Source of the DNA: Oidiodendron maius Zn
Taxonomy: Eukaryota; Ascomycota; Leotiomycetes; Myxotrichaceae
Direction of reading: 5' to 3'
NCBI GenBank assembly: GCA_000827325.1
Contig: KN832871.1
Location: forward strand, 1,426,001 to 1,490,000
Length of the DNA: 64,000 nucleotides
Below are positions 1 through 11,612 of this stretch, piece by piece (position 1 is the first letter of the stretch; every line of letters begins with the position of its first letter). The translations under genes were made by a program, and so were the position numbers. Below the pieces are notes generated by a model, which was not told the DNA's origin, searched no databases, and saw only the letters and a list, made by a program, of their open reading frames with translations.

Positions 1-1554
1 ACTGAGTATGCCCTATTCTCGACATCTGAATTAGACGACCCCGACTCTTTTTTCCTCTCAGATACGTCAATTCTCAACAATCCGATTTCCGATTTCTTGA
101 AAGCTATTCGCAACGTCATTCATGATGATCTGGCAAACGAGGATGAGCTTTGCTTGTCAATTGGGGATATGGGTATCGAAGTTGAGGAAGTTAGTCTCTC
201 TACCTATTACTCTTTGAGCACTATACTGAAGGTTTCTCCACAGACGTCTACGCTGATCCAAGATGTTACTCTGCGACAGATTCTCAATTTATATGAAGGA
301 TTGCTTCGGAATGATGGCGTAGACTCGCCACAGCCTTTCTGCGTCCAACTTGGTGTTAGACCGAACTTTGCAAAACGACTTGCGAATCTTGCGGCAGGAT
401 TTACAGAGGGTAAGGGTTTGTCTGAGCTAGTTTCTTTGGCCGAACACAGTAACAGCCCTGGAGCATCACTTGAAATGACTGGGAATAAGCACGGAGACGA
501 TGCGAAGACAGAAGAACTTGACCGAAGAGAGGTTGACAAAGAACACGAAGATGTGCAAGATAATTCTGAAATCTCTCAAACTTTGGTTCCGGACACGGAC
601 TTAAAGTCGCCCAATCCCGTTGGCAGTCCATCTGATAAGTCCACGACGAAGCGAAGCAACGAATTAACCACAGTGCTACTACCAGAGGATGAGTCTTCTC
701 AAACTGTTGGCGGGAACGGTATTAATAAGTATGAGGAGGATCTGATTGATTATTCAGACGAAGAGGCAGAGCAACCAGAAAAGCACACGAAACATAATGT
801 GGTCGTCAGTGAAGAAGAGTTTAGTCTTGACTCGGTACCGGTTTCAACTAAGGATAGTCTACCCGAGCAGTCTGTCATCGCACATGTGGAGCCTTCCGAT
901 GTCGACGATAATGGCCAAGAAGAACCGGGCGTTGAGTATGAAGAACATAATGAGGAGTCCTACTACCTTGAGAGTGAATTCCACGAAGACGTGGCCGAGG
1001 AATCTGCAATCGAGGCTTGGGAACATGAAGGTAATAATCAATTGGTTGAGACTCAAAACGGCCTCAAAAGCAACGAAAAGAGCCAAGATTCCGAGCGCGA
1101 TCCCGAAGACCCGGAGGACGACATCGGATACGACGAAGGTCATGATGCTGACAGCCAAGATCTTCTAAAACTTTCTGATGAAGATTTAGGACTTGAGGGC
1201 TCACCGGAGAAACCCTTAGAAGACGAGCATGATCATAGCCGTGCAGTCGGCAATACGGTGTCCTCAGAGAATGGCACAAGTGACAAGACCCTTGAAGCCT
1301 CTGCCGGAGCGGACGAGGTTTCTGGGGATGAAATTGACTACGACGACAATGATGATCCAGTTACGCCTGAGATCCAAGAATTCTTGTCTAGTGAGAAAGA
1401 CCCTGTGCAAATTGATAGCTCGGGTAAGAGACAGCGAGAAGATGCAAACCTGGATGAAGGCATGAATATGAGGAGTAAAGGTGTGTATCTCTTCAAAAGT
1501 TTCAACGAGAGTCCACTAATGAGGTCGGCAGAGGCGAAACGCCGCAAATCATGA
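1..1554 (+). CDS. Acidic fungal protein of unknown function, C-terminal part
   Basis: The frame is open from the first base of the window and closes with TGA at 1552-1554, so the true start lies upstream. The visible part is about 517 residues. The first ~140 residues look folded (motifs ELCLSIGDMGIEVEE and LYEGLLRNDGVDSPQPF). The rest is low-complexity, dominated by Glu, Asp and Ser, with repeated acidic clusters such as DLIDYSDEEAE and DEIDYDDNDD, and ends in a basic tail, AKRRKS. That combination suggests a nuclear acidic protein, but this is inference. I do not recognise the family and assign no function. No introns are apparent within the visible part. Confidence 0.75.
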   Translation, partial: TEYALFSTSELDDPDSFFLSDTSILNNPISDFLKAIRNVIHDDLANEDELCLSIGDMGIEVEEVSLSTYYSLSTILKVSPQTSTLIQDVTLRQILNLYEGLLRNDGVDSPQPFCVQLGVRPNFAKRLANLAAGFTEGKGLSELVSLAEHSNSPGASLEMTGNKHGDDAKTEELDRREVDKEHEDVQDNSEISQTLVPDTDLKSPNPVGSPSDKSTTKRSNELTTVLLPEDESSQTVGGNGINKYEEDLIDYSDEEAEQPEKHTKHNVVVSEEEFSLDSVPVSTKDSLPEQSVIAHVEPSDVDDNGQEEPGVEYEEHNEESYYLESEFHEDVAEESAIEAWEHEGNNQLVETQNGLKSNEKSQDSERDPEDPEDDIGYDEGHDADSQDLLKLSDEDLGLEGSPEKPLEDEHDHSRAVGNTVSSENGTSDKTLEASAGADEVSGDEIDYDDNDDPVTPEIQEFLSSEKDPVQIDSSGKRQREDANLDEGMNMRSKGVYLFKSFNESPLMRSAEAKRRKS

Positions 1555-2912
1555 TGTTACTGCCTTGCGTCCCTCATCAACCTTGGCTTGAAAATTAAGC
1601 CTCGATCCAGAACTGCTATACCTTCACACTTGTTTACCTTCTCTGGCACTTCGCCATTGGCCTCGCCTCCATTCGAACGCCTCGGTAGACGCGTCCATCG
1701 CTGGGGCTAGATTCTTCTGAAGCCCCCTGGATTGCCCTCGCCCATCCCATAAAGACACTAATACACAATTTACTAACGCCCCTCTAAGGTAGGTCCATAG
1801 GTATGCTCGCCTTGGCCCCTTCTTCACTTTTATCATCCCCTTCCAAAGCTCTTTAATACCCCCGATCCATTCCAAATTCACGCGCTGGCACCAATGTTTG
1901 CAGTGTATGGCGGATTTACCTTAGAACAGTTTCGATTTCCTTCCCTTTGATGGCATAGCGGGCACGCAAAGACTGAGGATCCACGAGCGGGGAATGGCGT
2001 CTGGGGAAAATGGAAGGTTCGGCATGGTGGGGATGGGTCATACTCCCTCGGGTTTGGAGGATAACTGTGGATGTTAACCAACCCTAAGCATATAGCATTA
2101 TTGTAGCAGATACAAGGCACCCCTCCTCACCCTCTTCCTTTTGTTTTTCTTCGGGTGCAATACGGGCGTGAGCACACTTGTGATGATGTTGACCGCGCAA
2201 TCCGACGATGGTGAGCGCCCCACTGCGTGCGCGGCCAGAAATCACGGCTGCCGAGGGGCAGGTGGAAAAGGGGTAAAATCGAGATCTTCCCTTCGTATCT
2301 CAAGCCGGTACCTCCCCAGCATCCATCCGGCACCGACCTTAATTACTGGGCGCAGTCAGCGGGCTTTTCAGCTACTCAGGTCTGGCTGCTGCAGGGGCGG
2401 AGTCCCGCTAAAAATAGGCGGAGCGAGGGGCCGCCTAGCAGAAGCACACAACTCAACTTCCATCCCTACAAACTTGGAAGTCGTTCAGTCACTCTTGGAG
2501 GAGCCGCAACAACCAGCCAGCCCTCCAACCTCCTCCCGCTCGCTCGCTCCACGGAAAGCCAAGGACGGTTCGCCCCTTCACCACTCCCTCGTGCTGCTCG
2601 AGTGTCGCGCGCTCCCTTCGACACTCCGTCCATCGCGCCCGTCCGTCATTACCCGCCCCCTCTGACCTCGGCGTCGATCACGCTTTCAACTGTAATTTAC
2701 AGGGGCCTGAAACCCTCCACGTCGACCGTGATCACGGCAATCTCTGCGCATCCTGCTGGCACGAGCCCTACGAATTTTGCTACTGAGCGTTGCGACCGCG
2801 ACCCTTTGCACCTCGCCCGACGCTCGATACGAGCGAGAGCCCAAACGACCCGGTCAGGTACACTGGACGACGCGCTGGAGTCGATCAGAGGGAGACCGGC
2901 ATCTGCGCAAAG
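1555..2912. other. Intergenic: 3' end of the acidic gene and long leader/promoter of the NIPA gene
   Basis: No gene could be supported here. The stretch from about 2140 to 2912 is GC-rich and stays open in two overlapping plus frames, but the translations are Ser/Pro/Arg-rich without recognisable domains. It is most likely the promoter and 5' UTR of the downstream transporter. Confidence 0.5.
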
Positions 2913-4588
2913 ATGCTAGACAAGTATGTTCCGGTCCCTGGCGCTTTCCGCAAGAACGTTTGCCGTATAATCTGGGTTCTTATAGAATGGGGGATGAGAG
3001 AGTCGATGGCTGATGCATACAAACAGATACATAGGGCTGGCCCTGGCAGTCACTGGCACTTTGGCCATAGGTAAGGGCGACTCCCCCATCAAGCTTGCTA
3101 CCATGACTGATGGGATTTGCGATTATAGGAACGAGTTTTGTTATCACGAAAAAAGTGAGCTGCGCAATCCCTATTCCAAATCGCTCTCCGCGCATTGGAT
3201 ACCACGCCGGGTACGTGGGACGTTGCTGACCACTCGTAGGGGCTTATGGATGCAGAGGAAAGACATGGCTTCGAGGGAGACGGATTCTCATATCTTAAAA
3301 CTCCACTCTGGTGGGCAGGCATCTTATCTCGTATGCGCCTAATCAACCCTTCAAATAGAGCGTATGCTGATCGGCGCAACAGTGGTCGTCGGAGAGGTAG
3401 CGAATTTTGCAGCATACGCGTTTGCGCCAGCGATTCTCGTCACCCCCCTTGGGGCATTAAGTGTTTTAATAGGAGCCGTATTAGGGTCCTACTTTTTGAA
3501 AGAAGCCCTGGGAACGTTAGGAAAACTGGGCTGCGCCATATGTCTCATAGGATCTGTGATAATAGTCCTCCACGCCCCTCCGGACAAGGAAATCCACACG
3601 ATTGACGAAATTCTGAGTTATGCGCTTAAGCCAGGTAGCTGACTTCTACTCCATTATACGTGCGCTCTAGCTAATAGGGTTACTAGGATTTTTAATTTTC
3701 TGCGTCGTCGTTACAGTGTTTGCTGTGGTCATGATTTACAAAGTCGCGCCTATGTATGGGAAGAAGAATCCTCTTGTCTTTTTATCCATTTGCTCGACCG
3801 TTGGATCTGTTTCCGTAATGTCGGTCAAGGCAATTGGAATTGCCGTGAAGTTGACTTTTGATGGGAAGAATCAGTTCACGCACCCTTCGACATACGTCTT
3901 CATCATCTTGACCGTGGTCTGCATTCTAACACAGATGAACTATTTCAACAAGGCATTAAGCCAGTTTCCTTCGGCAATGTAAGTTTAAATACATCTCTCC
4001 GCCAACGAGTTCGCTGACAAGACCTGCAGAGTCAACCCGTTGTACTATGTTACATTCACTACAGCGACTCTTTGCGCCTCATTCATCCTCTATGGTGGCT
4101 TCAATACCGTAGATGCAGTTAATACTATTTCCCTCCTGTGTGGGTTTCTGGTCATCTTCACTGGGGTGTATCTTCTCAACATCTCACGTGGCGACCCGGA
4201 TGGACGCAAGATGATCAGTGGCGTTGCACAGGATGGAATCGCCACCGACATAATTTCCGGCATTCAAACGAGAAGAAGCATGCAGGCTCGAAGGAGCATA
4301 GATCCCAATAGGATGAGCATGGGTAGCAATGGTTATGGACGTGGTGGAGATAGAGAGGGTCTTATTCGCGCATATGATGAAGAGGAGAACATGGGATTCG
4401 GCCTCACCGATCTAACAGAAGACACAGATGAAGAAGGGGACCACAGAGGTGCGAACGGTAAGGCTAACGGAAGGCTGAATGGAACACCAGTCGGGAATGG
4501 GAGTGTCAACAGAAGCCGCTTGGCCGAGCCCATAGAAAGATCCAGATCAAGAGGGTCGAGAGGGTCGAGAGTATCATCACCACGATAA
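2913..4588 (+). CDS. NIPA-type magnesium transporter (DUF803)
   Basis: Integral membrane protein of the NIPA/DUF803 family, whose characterised members transport Mg2+. The proposed model is join(2913..2923, 3027..3070, 3129..3154, 3240..3330, 3383..3634, 3687..3978, 4030..4588), 424 residues. The start was chosen because an 11-nt first exon (MLD plus two bases of Lys) followed by donor GTATGT splices to give MLDKYIGLALAVTGTLAIG, the usual NIPA N-terminus. Later joins give GTSFVITKKGL, WWAGILSLVVGEVANFAAYAF and FAPAILVTPLGALSVLIGAV. About nine hydrophobic segments occupy residues 5-310. The last ~110 residues are hydrophilic, with Arg/Ser-rich and acidic stretches, probably a cytosolic tail. 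The exon 4/5 acceptor (after 3382) was preferred over one at about 3358 because it restores family spacing. The gene converges on uS3. Confidence 0.88.
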
Positions 4589-5145
4589 CGGGGTGGTTGA
4601 GATCGATGCCCGCTGCACCTTCTCAGCATTGTATACGACTGTTACGGCTCAGATATCGGGAACGCCGTGTTTAAAAGACATCGTCAGGTCCTCACATAGT
4701 CTTTATGTATGGCTACATGAGGCATTGGGGCGTTTTGGTTTCTCTGTATAACAGGGTATCTTGTATGATATATATTCCGGGGAAAGGGGCATATACATCG
4801 GCGCTGCCGATCTCTAGCGGAGCCCAAAAGGGATCATCACTGCTCTATATCCTCGTATACAGGAGAGGATAATACAGATATATCCACTATATTACGGGTC
4901 TCCTTAAGCAGACTCAAAGTTGTAATTCGTGGGTCAAAGTCACTGGATCATCAGGAGAGCCTATCTCTAATATATATTCTAGAAGAACCAAATGGTGTCA
5001 ATGGCACAAGTTTTATTTTCTTGTAGTGTTAAAAAGCCGTGAAATTTCTTGGCTATGATTACAAGCCCATAGCAGTGCAGAGAAACCTTGCATGCAAATG
5101 ATCCCACACGCCCCCCAAGCTCGTCAAAGCAAACCCCATCTTTAT
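4589..5145. other. Convergent 3' spacer
   Basis: AT-rich spacer between the tail-to-tail NIPA and uS3 genes. It must hold both 3' UTRs and poly(A) sites. Nothing else is visible. Confidence 0.5.
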
Positions 5146-5982
5146 CTATTGCTCCTCGCCAACTTGTTCCTCTTGCTGCTCTGCCGTACGCTGTGCCTCA
5201 GCGGCAGCCTGAGCAGCAGCGGCCTTCGCACCGTAATCCTGGCTCATGGGCTGGACAACGCTCTGCTCCTCCTTTGGCTCAATGATGGTGACAGAGTCAG
5301 GGAGTGACTTTTGTGGGCCGGACTTTCCTTCTGGGTCGGATCCGCGCATGATCTTGACCTTAATACCGAGGACACCCTGACGCAGGAGGACGTGACGTGT
5401 GGCGAAGTCAATAAAGTCCTTGGCCGGTTGACCGGAGTGGATCATGAAGCCGTCGGTGAACTTCATGCTCTTGGCACGAGCCGCACGAAGCTTTCCGGAG
5501 ACGACAACCTCGCAACCCTTGGCACCGCTCTCCATAATGAATCGGAGGACACCGTAGCAGGCCCTTCGGACAGCCAGGCCGTTCAGCAGCTTGTATCGGA
5601 GGGACTCGCACTGGGCGACGGCGGAGAGACCACGGCTCTGCACCTTGGCAGCATAGAGGGAGACGGAGTTTTCGGGAAACTTGAAACGTTTCTGGATGAG
5701 GGAGGTGAGTTCGCGGATTCGTCGTCCTTGCTCGCCGAGAACCTCTTGTGTATGGGTAGCCCGAATGATGATGTCGGTGACGGTAGGAGTAACGCGAACT
5801 TCTACTCCCGAATATCCCTCCTCGGCCAATTCCCGCTGGAAGAACTCGTTCAACTCAGCATAGAAGACACCATCGGCCACGAACTTTCTCCGCTTCGATC
5901 TGCACAAGGACCCCGTCAGTTGTGAAATAGCAGCGAGGCCGCGAGTATCTTACATAGCGGCACCTGGAACACCGGAAGACAT
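5146..5982 (-). CDS. RPS3: 40S ribosomal protein S3 (uS3)
   Basis: Small-subunit ribosomal protein at the mRNA entry channel. The model is complement(join(5146..5899, 5954..5982)), 260 residues. The first exon encodes MSSGVPGAA and splices (donor GTAAGA) to [20 protein letters not shown], the conserved start of eukaryotic uS3. The KH domain (about residues 25-95) includes [15 protein letters not shown] and the [14 protein letters not shown] loop. The C-terminal domain has [14 protein letters not shown] and the phosphorylatable-looking [13 protein letters not shown]. The tail is Ala/Gln/Glu-rich ([13 protein letters not shown]), longer than in yeast but usual in filamentous fungi. The gene is divergent from YMR1. 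Confidence 0.97.
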
Positions 5983-6425
5983 ATTTGCGGTAATTGTCTT
6001 GGAGGTTGAACCTGTTAGTCGAGGTTCAATGTGGTTGTCGGTGGTGAAGTTGACTTGGCTTGACTTTGGACTCGCCAGTGGAATCTGAAAATTATAGGGT
6101 TTAGATTCTGTGTGCGCTTTAGCGGGGTTAGTCGCTTATCCTGAATGCCTCAGGTGTCAATATATATTAGATAACCCTCCCCCCGGGAAATCGTCAGGCA
6201 CAAGACGCATTAAGCCTTAGGCATAAATGTCCCGCTTCGCTTCCACAAGCTCACGAGTACGCAAGGCAGGCATGTCCTACCTGATTCAATAGGTAACTCT
6301 TCACGGCACGCAGGCATATTCCAGATACGAGATAGGTCAAGGTTGATTTCCAGAGTCTTGACATGTCACGGAAATCCCCGAGTCTGTGTTGATCCTGCCG
6401 CAACGGCAGCAACGGTTCGGCGAAG
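5983..6425. other. Bidirectional promoter region between uS3 and YMR1
   Basis: A 443-bp spacer between divergent start codons. A telobox-like motif is annotated separately. A TATA-like stretch (AATATATATTAG) lies near 6158-6170. Confidence 0.5.
6095..6103 (-). promoter_or_regulatory. Telobox/Tbf1-type motif upstream of uS3
   Basis: Plus-strand TAGGGTTTA (minus-strand TAAACCCTA), about 115 bp upstream of the uS3 start codon. Motifs with an ACCCTA core are bound by Tbf1/Teb1-type Myb proteins and are known in ribosomal protein promoters of several ascomycetes. Its function here is inferred from position and sequence only. Confidence 0.4.
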
Positions 6426-8781
6426 ATGGCTGACAAGCTCAAAATACACAAGGTCAGTAACCACAAACAAGGTTATTCTTTATACCTATTCTCACCAAAG
6501 AAAGGTCGAAAAAGTCCAGGTATTAAGCAACGGGGAAGTCTCGGTTGCAACTTTACATCTGATGCCACACCATCTTGTCTTGGTCCAGAGTTTCAGGCAA
6601 CCTTCATCTCATAACATTGCCTCTGCGGAACAGCGCGCAACTCCAGCCCGTACTCGAGAGTCATGGATTGCATACCCTATGATAGCATTCTGTACATTCC
6701 GGCCAACTGCTACCGGCTCAGCCCTCGCGTCATCAATACGCCTGCGCTGCCGCGATTTCAGGTTCGTAACCTTGAACTTCGAGGACGATAAGCAAGCTCG
6801 AGACGTTTTCGAAAGTATCAGGGGTGCAACTTGCAAGTTAGGTAGTATTGAGAAACTTTATGCCTTCAGCTATACCTCTCAGCCGGCTGAGAAAATGATA
6901 TCTGGATGGGACATATATGACGCCAGGGCGGAATGGAAACGGCAGGGCATCAGTGAGAAGGGCGCAGATAGGGGATGGAGGATATCTAAGATCAACTCTG
7001 ATTACTCCTTTTCCCCCACCTACCCTGCGCTACTCCCAGTTCCTTCATCGATATCTGATAATACCCTTAACTACGCAGGGAGATATCGATCCAGAGCTCG
7101 CATTCCGGTCCTTACCTACCTCCATCCGGTTAATAATTGCTCGATAACTAGAAGTGCACAGCCACTAGCTGGTATTCGCGGTCATCGGAGCATTCAAGAC
7201 GAGAAGCTGGTCGGCGCCTGCTTTTCTGCTTCCGCGCAAGTCGACGAACTTGATACTGGATCTTCGTCAGTCTCTAGGGCCAGCCCGGCTTCTAGCCAAG
7301 CCGACCTCGGTGGCTCGTTTGGTGCAGATGGAGACCTATCTGAAAGCGAGCACCTGGAAAATGAGATGATATCTTCTTCATCCTTGAGCATCGAGGCGGT
7401 CTCGCAAAAGCCACAGGTGGTATACGGAGCGCAACAGCATAACCTAATTGTAGATGCCAGACCTACTGTGAACGCGCTGGCCATGCAAGCCGTTGGGTTG
7501 GGGTCTGAAAATATGGACAACTACAAATTCGCAACGAAAGCGTATTTGGGAATTGACAACATACATGTCATGCGAGAGTCACTAGCAAAGGTAATGGAAG
7601 CTCTCAAGGACTCTGATGTCTCAAGCCTACCACCAAATCGAGAGCAACTCGCTAAAAGCGGGTGGCTCAAACATATTACTGCATTACTTGACGGAGCAAG
7701 CTTGATTGCCCGGCAAGTTGGGATTCAGCACTCGCATGTCCTGATTCATTGCTCTGACGGATGGGATCGAACAAGTCAATTAAGTGCGTTATCTCAACTA
7801 TTACTTGATCCTTATTATCGAACCATCGACGGATTCATCGTTCTGGTTGAGAAGGACTGGCTTGCATATGGACACATGTTCCAGCACCGATCCGGGTTTC
7901 TGAATAGCGATAAGTGGTTCACAATCCAAACTGACGCGTTGGCTGGCTCTGCTATCCAGCCTGGTGGGAATGGCGATGGCCGAGGAGATGCTATTGAGAA
8001 TGCTTTGCTCAGCGCTAAACGGTTCTTCAAGAGTAGCCAGAGCCAAGATACTACGGACTCAGATGGAGAGATGCTACCCGTTGACGAGTCTCCAAGAGGC
8101 AAGAAAACTCCTGTCTCGAAAGACAGTCTAGCGTATAAGGAAGCCACAAAGCCCAAGGAAACAAGCCCCGTATTTCACCAGTTTCTGGATGCTACATATC
8201 AGCTTCTCCGCCAATTCCCAACGAGATTCGAATTCAACGAACGTTTCTTACGGAGATTGCTCTATCATCTATACTCATGCCAATACGGCACGTTCCTGTA
8301 CAACAATGAAAAGGCCCGCCTGGATGCTCGTGTTCAAGAGCGAACGGTTAGTGTATGGCAATACTTCTTATCGAGCAAGGAGGGGTTTACGAATAAAGAT
8401 TATGATGGCGGTGCGATTGATGACCACGTCCTAGGCAAAGAGCGCATGATATTTCCGAATACCAACAGGGTGAGGTGGTGGCATGAAGTATTCAATAGGA
8501 GCGATGAAGACATGAATGGTCACGCGAATGCTGTCACAGAAAGGTACCTGGGCAGTCAGTCCTCAAGTCTGAGTAGTAGTGGTAGCTTTCCTTCTGGACT
8601 AGAGCCGCCTACAGCAGTTCCGGGGGTTGGGATTACACGACAGGTGTCAGATAGCAATGCAGGACCATTCGCAAGTCTTCGTGACGGAATTGCTGGATTG
8701 GGAATTGGTAGAGGGAAGGGAACACAGGGAACAAGTAGTCCGGGCATCGCCAGCAAGGAAATGGAAGTGGAAATGCAATAG
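6426..8781 (+). CDS. YMR1: Myotubularin-type phosphoinositide 3-phosphatase
   Basis: Dephosphorylates PI3P (and PI(3,5)P2 in the family), limiting endosomal PI3P. The model is join(6426..6452, 6505..8781), 767 residues. The first exon MADKLKIHK joins through donor GTCAGT to VEKVQVLSNGEV. Residues ~10-150 form the PH-GRAM region, with the RTRESWIAYPMI motif. The family core follows (GWRISKINSDYSFSPTYP, ARIPVLTYLHPVNNCSITRS, SIQDEKLV). The catalytic loop is HCSDGWDRTSQ, with the nucleophile Cys at about residue 425 and Arg at about 431, so the enzyme appears active. A Ser-rich insert (about residues 250-315) and a Ser/Gly-rich tail after ~690 are disordered. The gene ends 200 bp from the convergent FRS1. 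Confidence 0.93.
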
Positions 8782-8981
8782 TATTGGGACATGGTTGTCA
8801 TGGCGTTGGGAAGAGGATGGGTGCACTAGCATTGCAGGAGTGTTGGGATCATGGTATAAACGTGCTGTACGAATCCTCAGGAAGAAGTTATTTTCAGCTT
8901 TACCTAGCGAATAATCTGTGAGGCAGTATGCTTCTGGTGAAGAGGATCTTGTTAGAATCTATCTTGATCTAATGCACATGA

Positions 8982-10918
8982 TCATAAGAAGAGCTCAAGA
9001 TTGATCTCTAAGGTGCTGACAGGATATCTAACAGAAACATTAGTATTATGTAGTAGAGATAAGAGTATTCGTATCCTCTTACCTTAACTCAAACTTTTCG
9101 AGGACAGAAGGATGTAGGATACCAAACTCGCCGACTCGCACGTGCTTCCCATCCAGACGCAAATATATTGCTGCCGCGTGACCATTAAAGAAGGTGGGCT
9201 CGTCGATCTCCTCTATCCAATATCCATCAGGCTTGGTGGGGCTCTCTCGTACGTCGTACTGGAGGTCTTTGCCTTCCAGACCCTCCTCATGGGTTAAAAA
9301 GGCGGTCTTCAGCATTAACAGGACACGATCCAACAAGCCGTGGACATTTTCAAAGCCACTAGTCTTTCCATACCACGCAGCAGCAAAATGTCTCTCGTTT
9401 CTGCTCTTGCGCTCCAAACTGAGGTCTTTGAATGCAACATCGGCTACCTCGAAGATTTTCAATGGAACGCTGTGCTTCTTGTTCTCTCGTATTGTCTTTA
9501 ACAGCCCTGGCAGCAATGACGTTCGCACGACCTGATACTCTGCCGTCTTTGGGTTCGCCAGCCTGACTACAGTATTGCCATCGTCTTTACGGTTTAGCCA
9601 GGCGAAATTCTCATCGTGCGAGCATAGAATTAGTGGCATGACCTCGCTCCAGCCAGCCATAGCTGACTCCGTCCGCACAATATCTCCGAGCTTATTTATC
9701 TTCAGCGGCTGGGCGATGGTCGAGGCCTTATTTGGAGATGTTCTTGGAAGGTTGTTGAATCCATACGCAATAGCAACATCCTCCATGATGTCACATTGGT
9801 GGAGGACGTCAGCACGTGTTGGTGGAACCAGAACCTCGATCAAGTTCTTGTCATTAGGCGATGGTCTAGAAGTGTAAGACATCTTTGAGAGGAGCTCACA
9901 TATCCTTTCGGGAGATTCGCTAAGTCCACAGCAGTTATTTATGTAGTCGACTTCCGCTTCGGCTTTACGAGGGCTGAGATCTGGTGTTTTTCTGGTCTCC
10001 TCGTTGTGCGCAGAAATAATCTCCATTGGCTCGATGGTGAAAGGCTCGGCACAGTACTGAGAGAACATCGAAACGATGATATTGTTAACAATCTCCAGCT
10101 TTGTGCGATCTGTAGCAGTCATCTCGATGAAGACGTTCTTGGTGTTGAGTGTAATTTTCGAGTGGTCGCCATTGATAATAGGCGGCAGAGAGCAGACGAT
10201 GCGCTGAGAATCGTAAATAACGGGATATACTGGTTTGTCACGAATGATATGAAGGTATTTGCCGAGGTGTTTGTCGTTCTCGTAAAACTGCATCAGCTCC
10301 TCGCCGTTGAGTTTCTTGGTCTGGTTCAGAGGAACGAAACTAATGTCCTTTGGAGGCAGAGCTTCATAGGTGAACGGCCCCTTAATGGTATCCAAGTCAT
10401 GAGTGCCAATAGCAACCAGTGTCCGTTGCCTGGCGAGATTCTGGTGTAGTTTGTCTTGTAAACCTATGAAAGAGTCATAGCTCTGCTGGGTGAAGGAGAT
10501 GTTTCGTAATATGGCGCCAGAGACATATGGCCGTACTTTCAAAGTGTCAGGATGAACAGTGATCGATTCCAGCTTCCCACTCTTGGGCGTAACCAGCTTG
10601 TACTTCGGCAGTGACGTCCTCCCTCGGAAAATGTTCAGCATGAGAGCTATGCCCTCGAAACAGAGCATATCATATCGGTTCGCGGGAATTTCGATCCTAA
10701 GCTGCGGTGGTTCTTGCTTGCCATTGACAATCGGTCGCTCTGTATTCGAGGTATCCTCGTCCAGCTCAATGCCGAACTCGAAGCATAGCTCCTCAAATTC
10801 TTGGGTGGTGTATCTGCAGTTATTGTCAGCATCACTCTTGGTTGCCCGCTGCTTGGAGATAATACTCCTGCCCGAGCGCCTTGAACAGTTCGGCCTTGTC
10901 CACACTGATGGTAGGCAT
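8982..10918 (-). CDS. FRS1: Phenylalanyl-tRNA synthetase beta subunit, cytosolic
   Basis: Beta chain of the alpha2-beta2 enzyme that charges tRNA-Phe. The model is complement(join(8982..9027, 9083..10813, 10866..10918)), 609 residues, the usual length. The first exon begins [17 protein letters not shown] and joins to [20 protein letters not shown]. The large exon carries the B3/B4 region ([39 protein letters not shown]), the B5 domain ([20 protein letters not shown]) and the class II-like domain. The small 3' exon after donor GTAAGA supplies the conserved end [14 protein letters not shown]; without it the protein would stop early at FELR. The gene is divergent from the PP2A scaffold gene. Confidence 0.95.
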
Positions 10919-11612
10919 TTTTGAAATAGGAGATGGTTCCGCTGCGTCTTTGGATATTCACAAAATTCCCAAAATGTGCAGAATAGAGGACGGTGCAACG
11001 CAGAGCGGGTTATTCTCTTTCTTTATTTCGTGACTCTTGCGCCGGCAACTTTTTTGGTTGTGGTTTTTCTCGTCCGCCGTAGAATTTGGGGGCACGCCAA
11101 AGGCGGAGAGTGAATCGCTTCAAACCAACCTAATTCCCCATCAACAGCATCAGGGAACGTATAATTTCTCTCTCATATCCCTTCTCGCACCACCACCCCG
11201 ACTCCTGCACGCAACGGATCGAGCCTCTTGGCTCTAGATTATTGTGCAGGTAAGTTCAATGGCCATACGCCACCCCACCACATTCCTCCAGCGAGCTCCC
11301 TGGAGCGCAGCTTCATCGTCATTCTACTGCTTGTTTTCCCCACCATATGATCGATCTAACGCATCCTTGTGCGCCAACCAAACGCGCAAGGCCATGTACT
11401 AACAACGGAATAGAGTCTCTCATTCCTTCAGACCTTCCCTTGACATTGACTGAGCGCCTGAACTTTGTGGCGGCTCTATTTGACCTCTGATACGCGAACC
11501 ACGCGATCAACTCCCCACAAACACGGCTGCAAAGCAAACAGGTCTAAAGCTGGCCGTACCGATCTTCTTTTAAGCCCACCTCGATTACCAAAGTCTTCTT
11601 GAGACAGCCAAT
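10919..11612. other. Bidirectional promoter region between FRS1 and the PP2A A subunit
   Basis: A 694-bp spacer between divergent start codons. It contains CT-rich and CAAC/CACC-rich stretches, but no convincing element or extra gene was seen. Confidence 0.45.

Noticed and set aside
2227-2919. 230-codon plus frame upstream of the NIPA gene
   Set aside because: Ser/Pro/Arg-rich translation of GC-rich leader DNA, overlapping another open frame, with no domain.
5311-5925. 204-codon plus-strand frame over the uS3 gene
   Set aside because: Exact antisense of the conserved RPS3 exon; no domain of its own.
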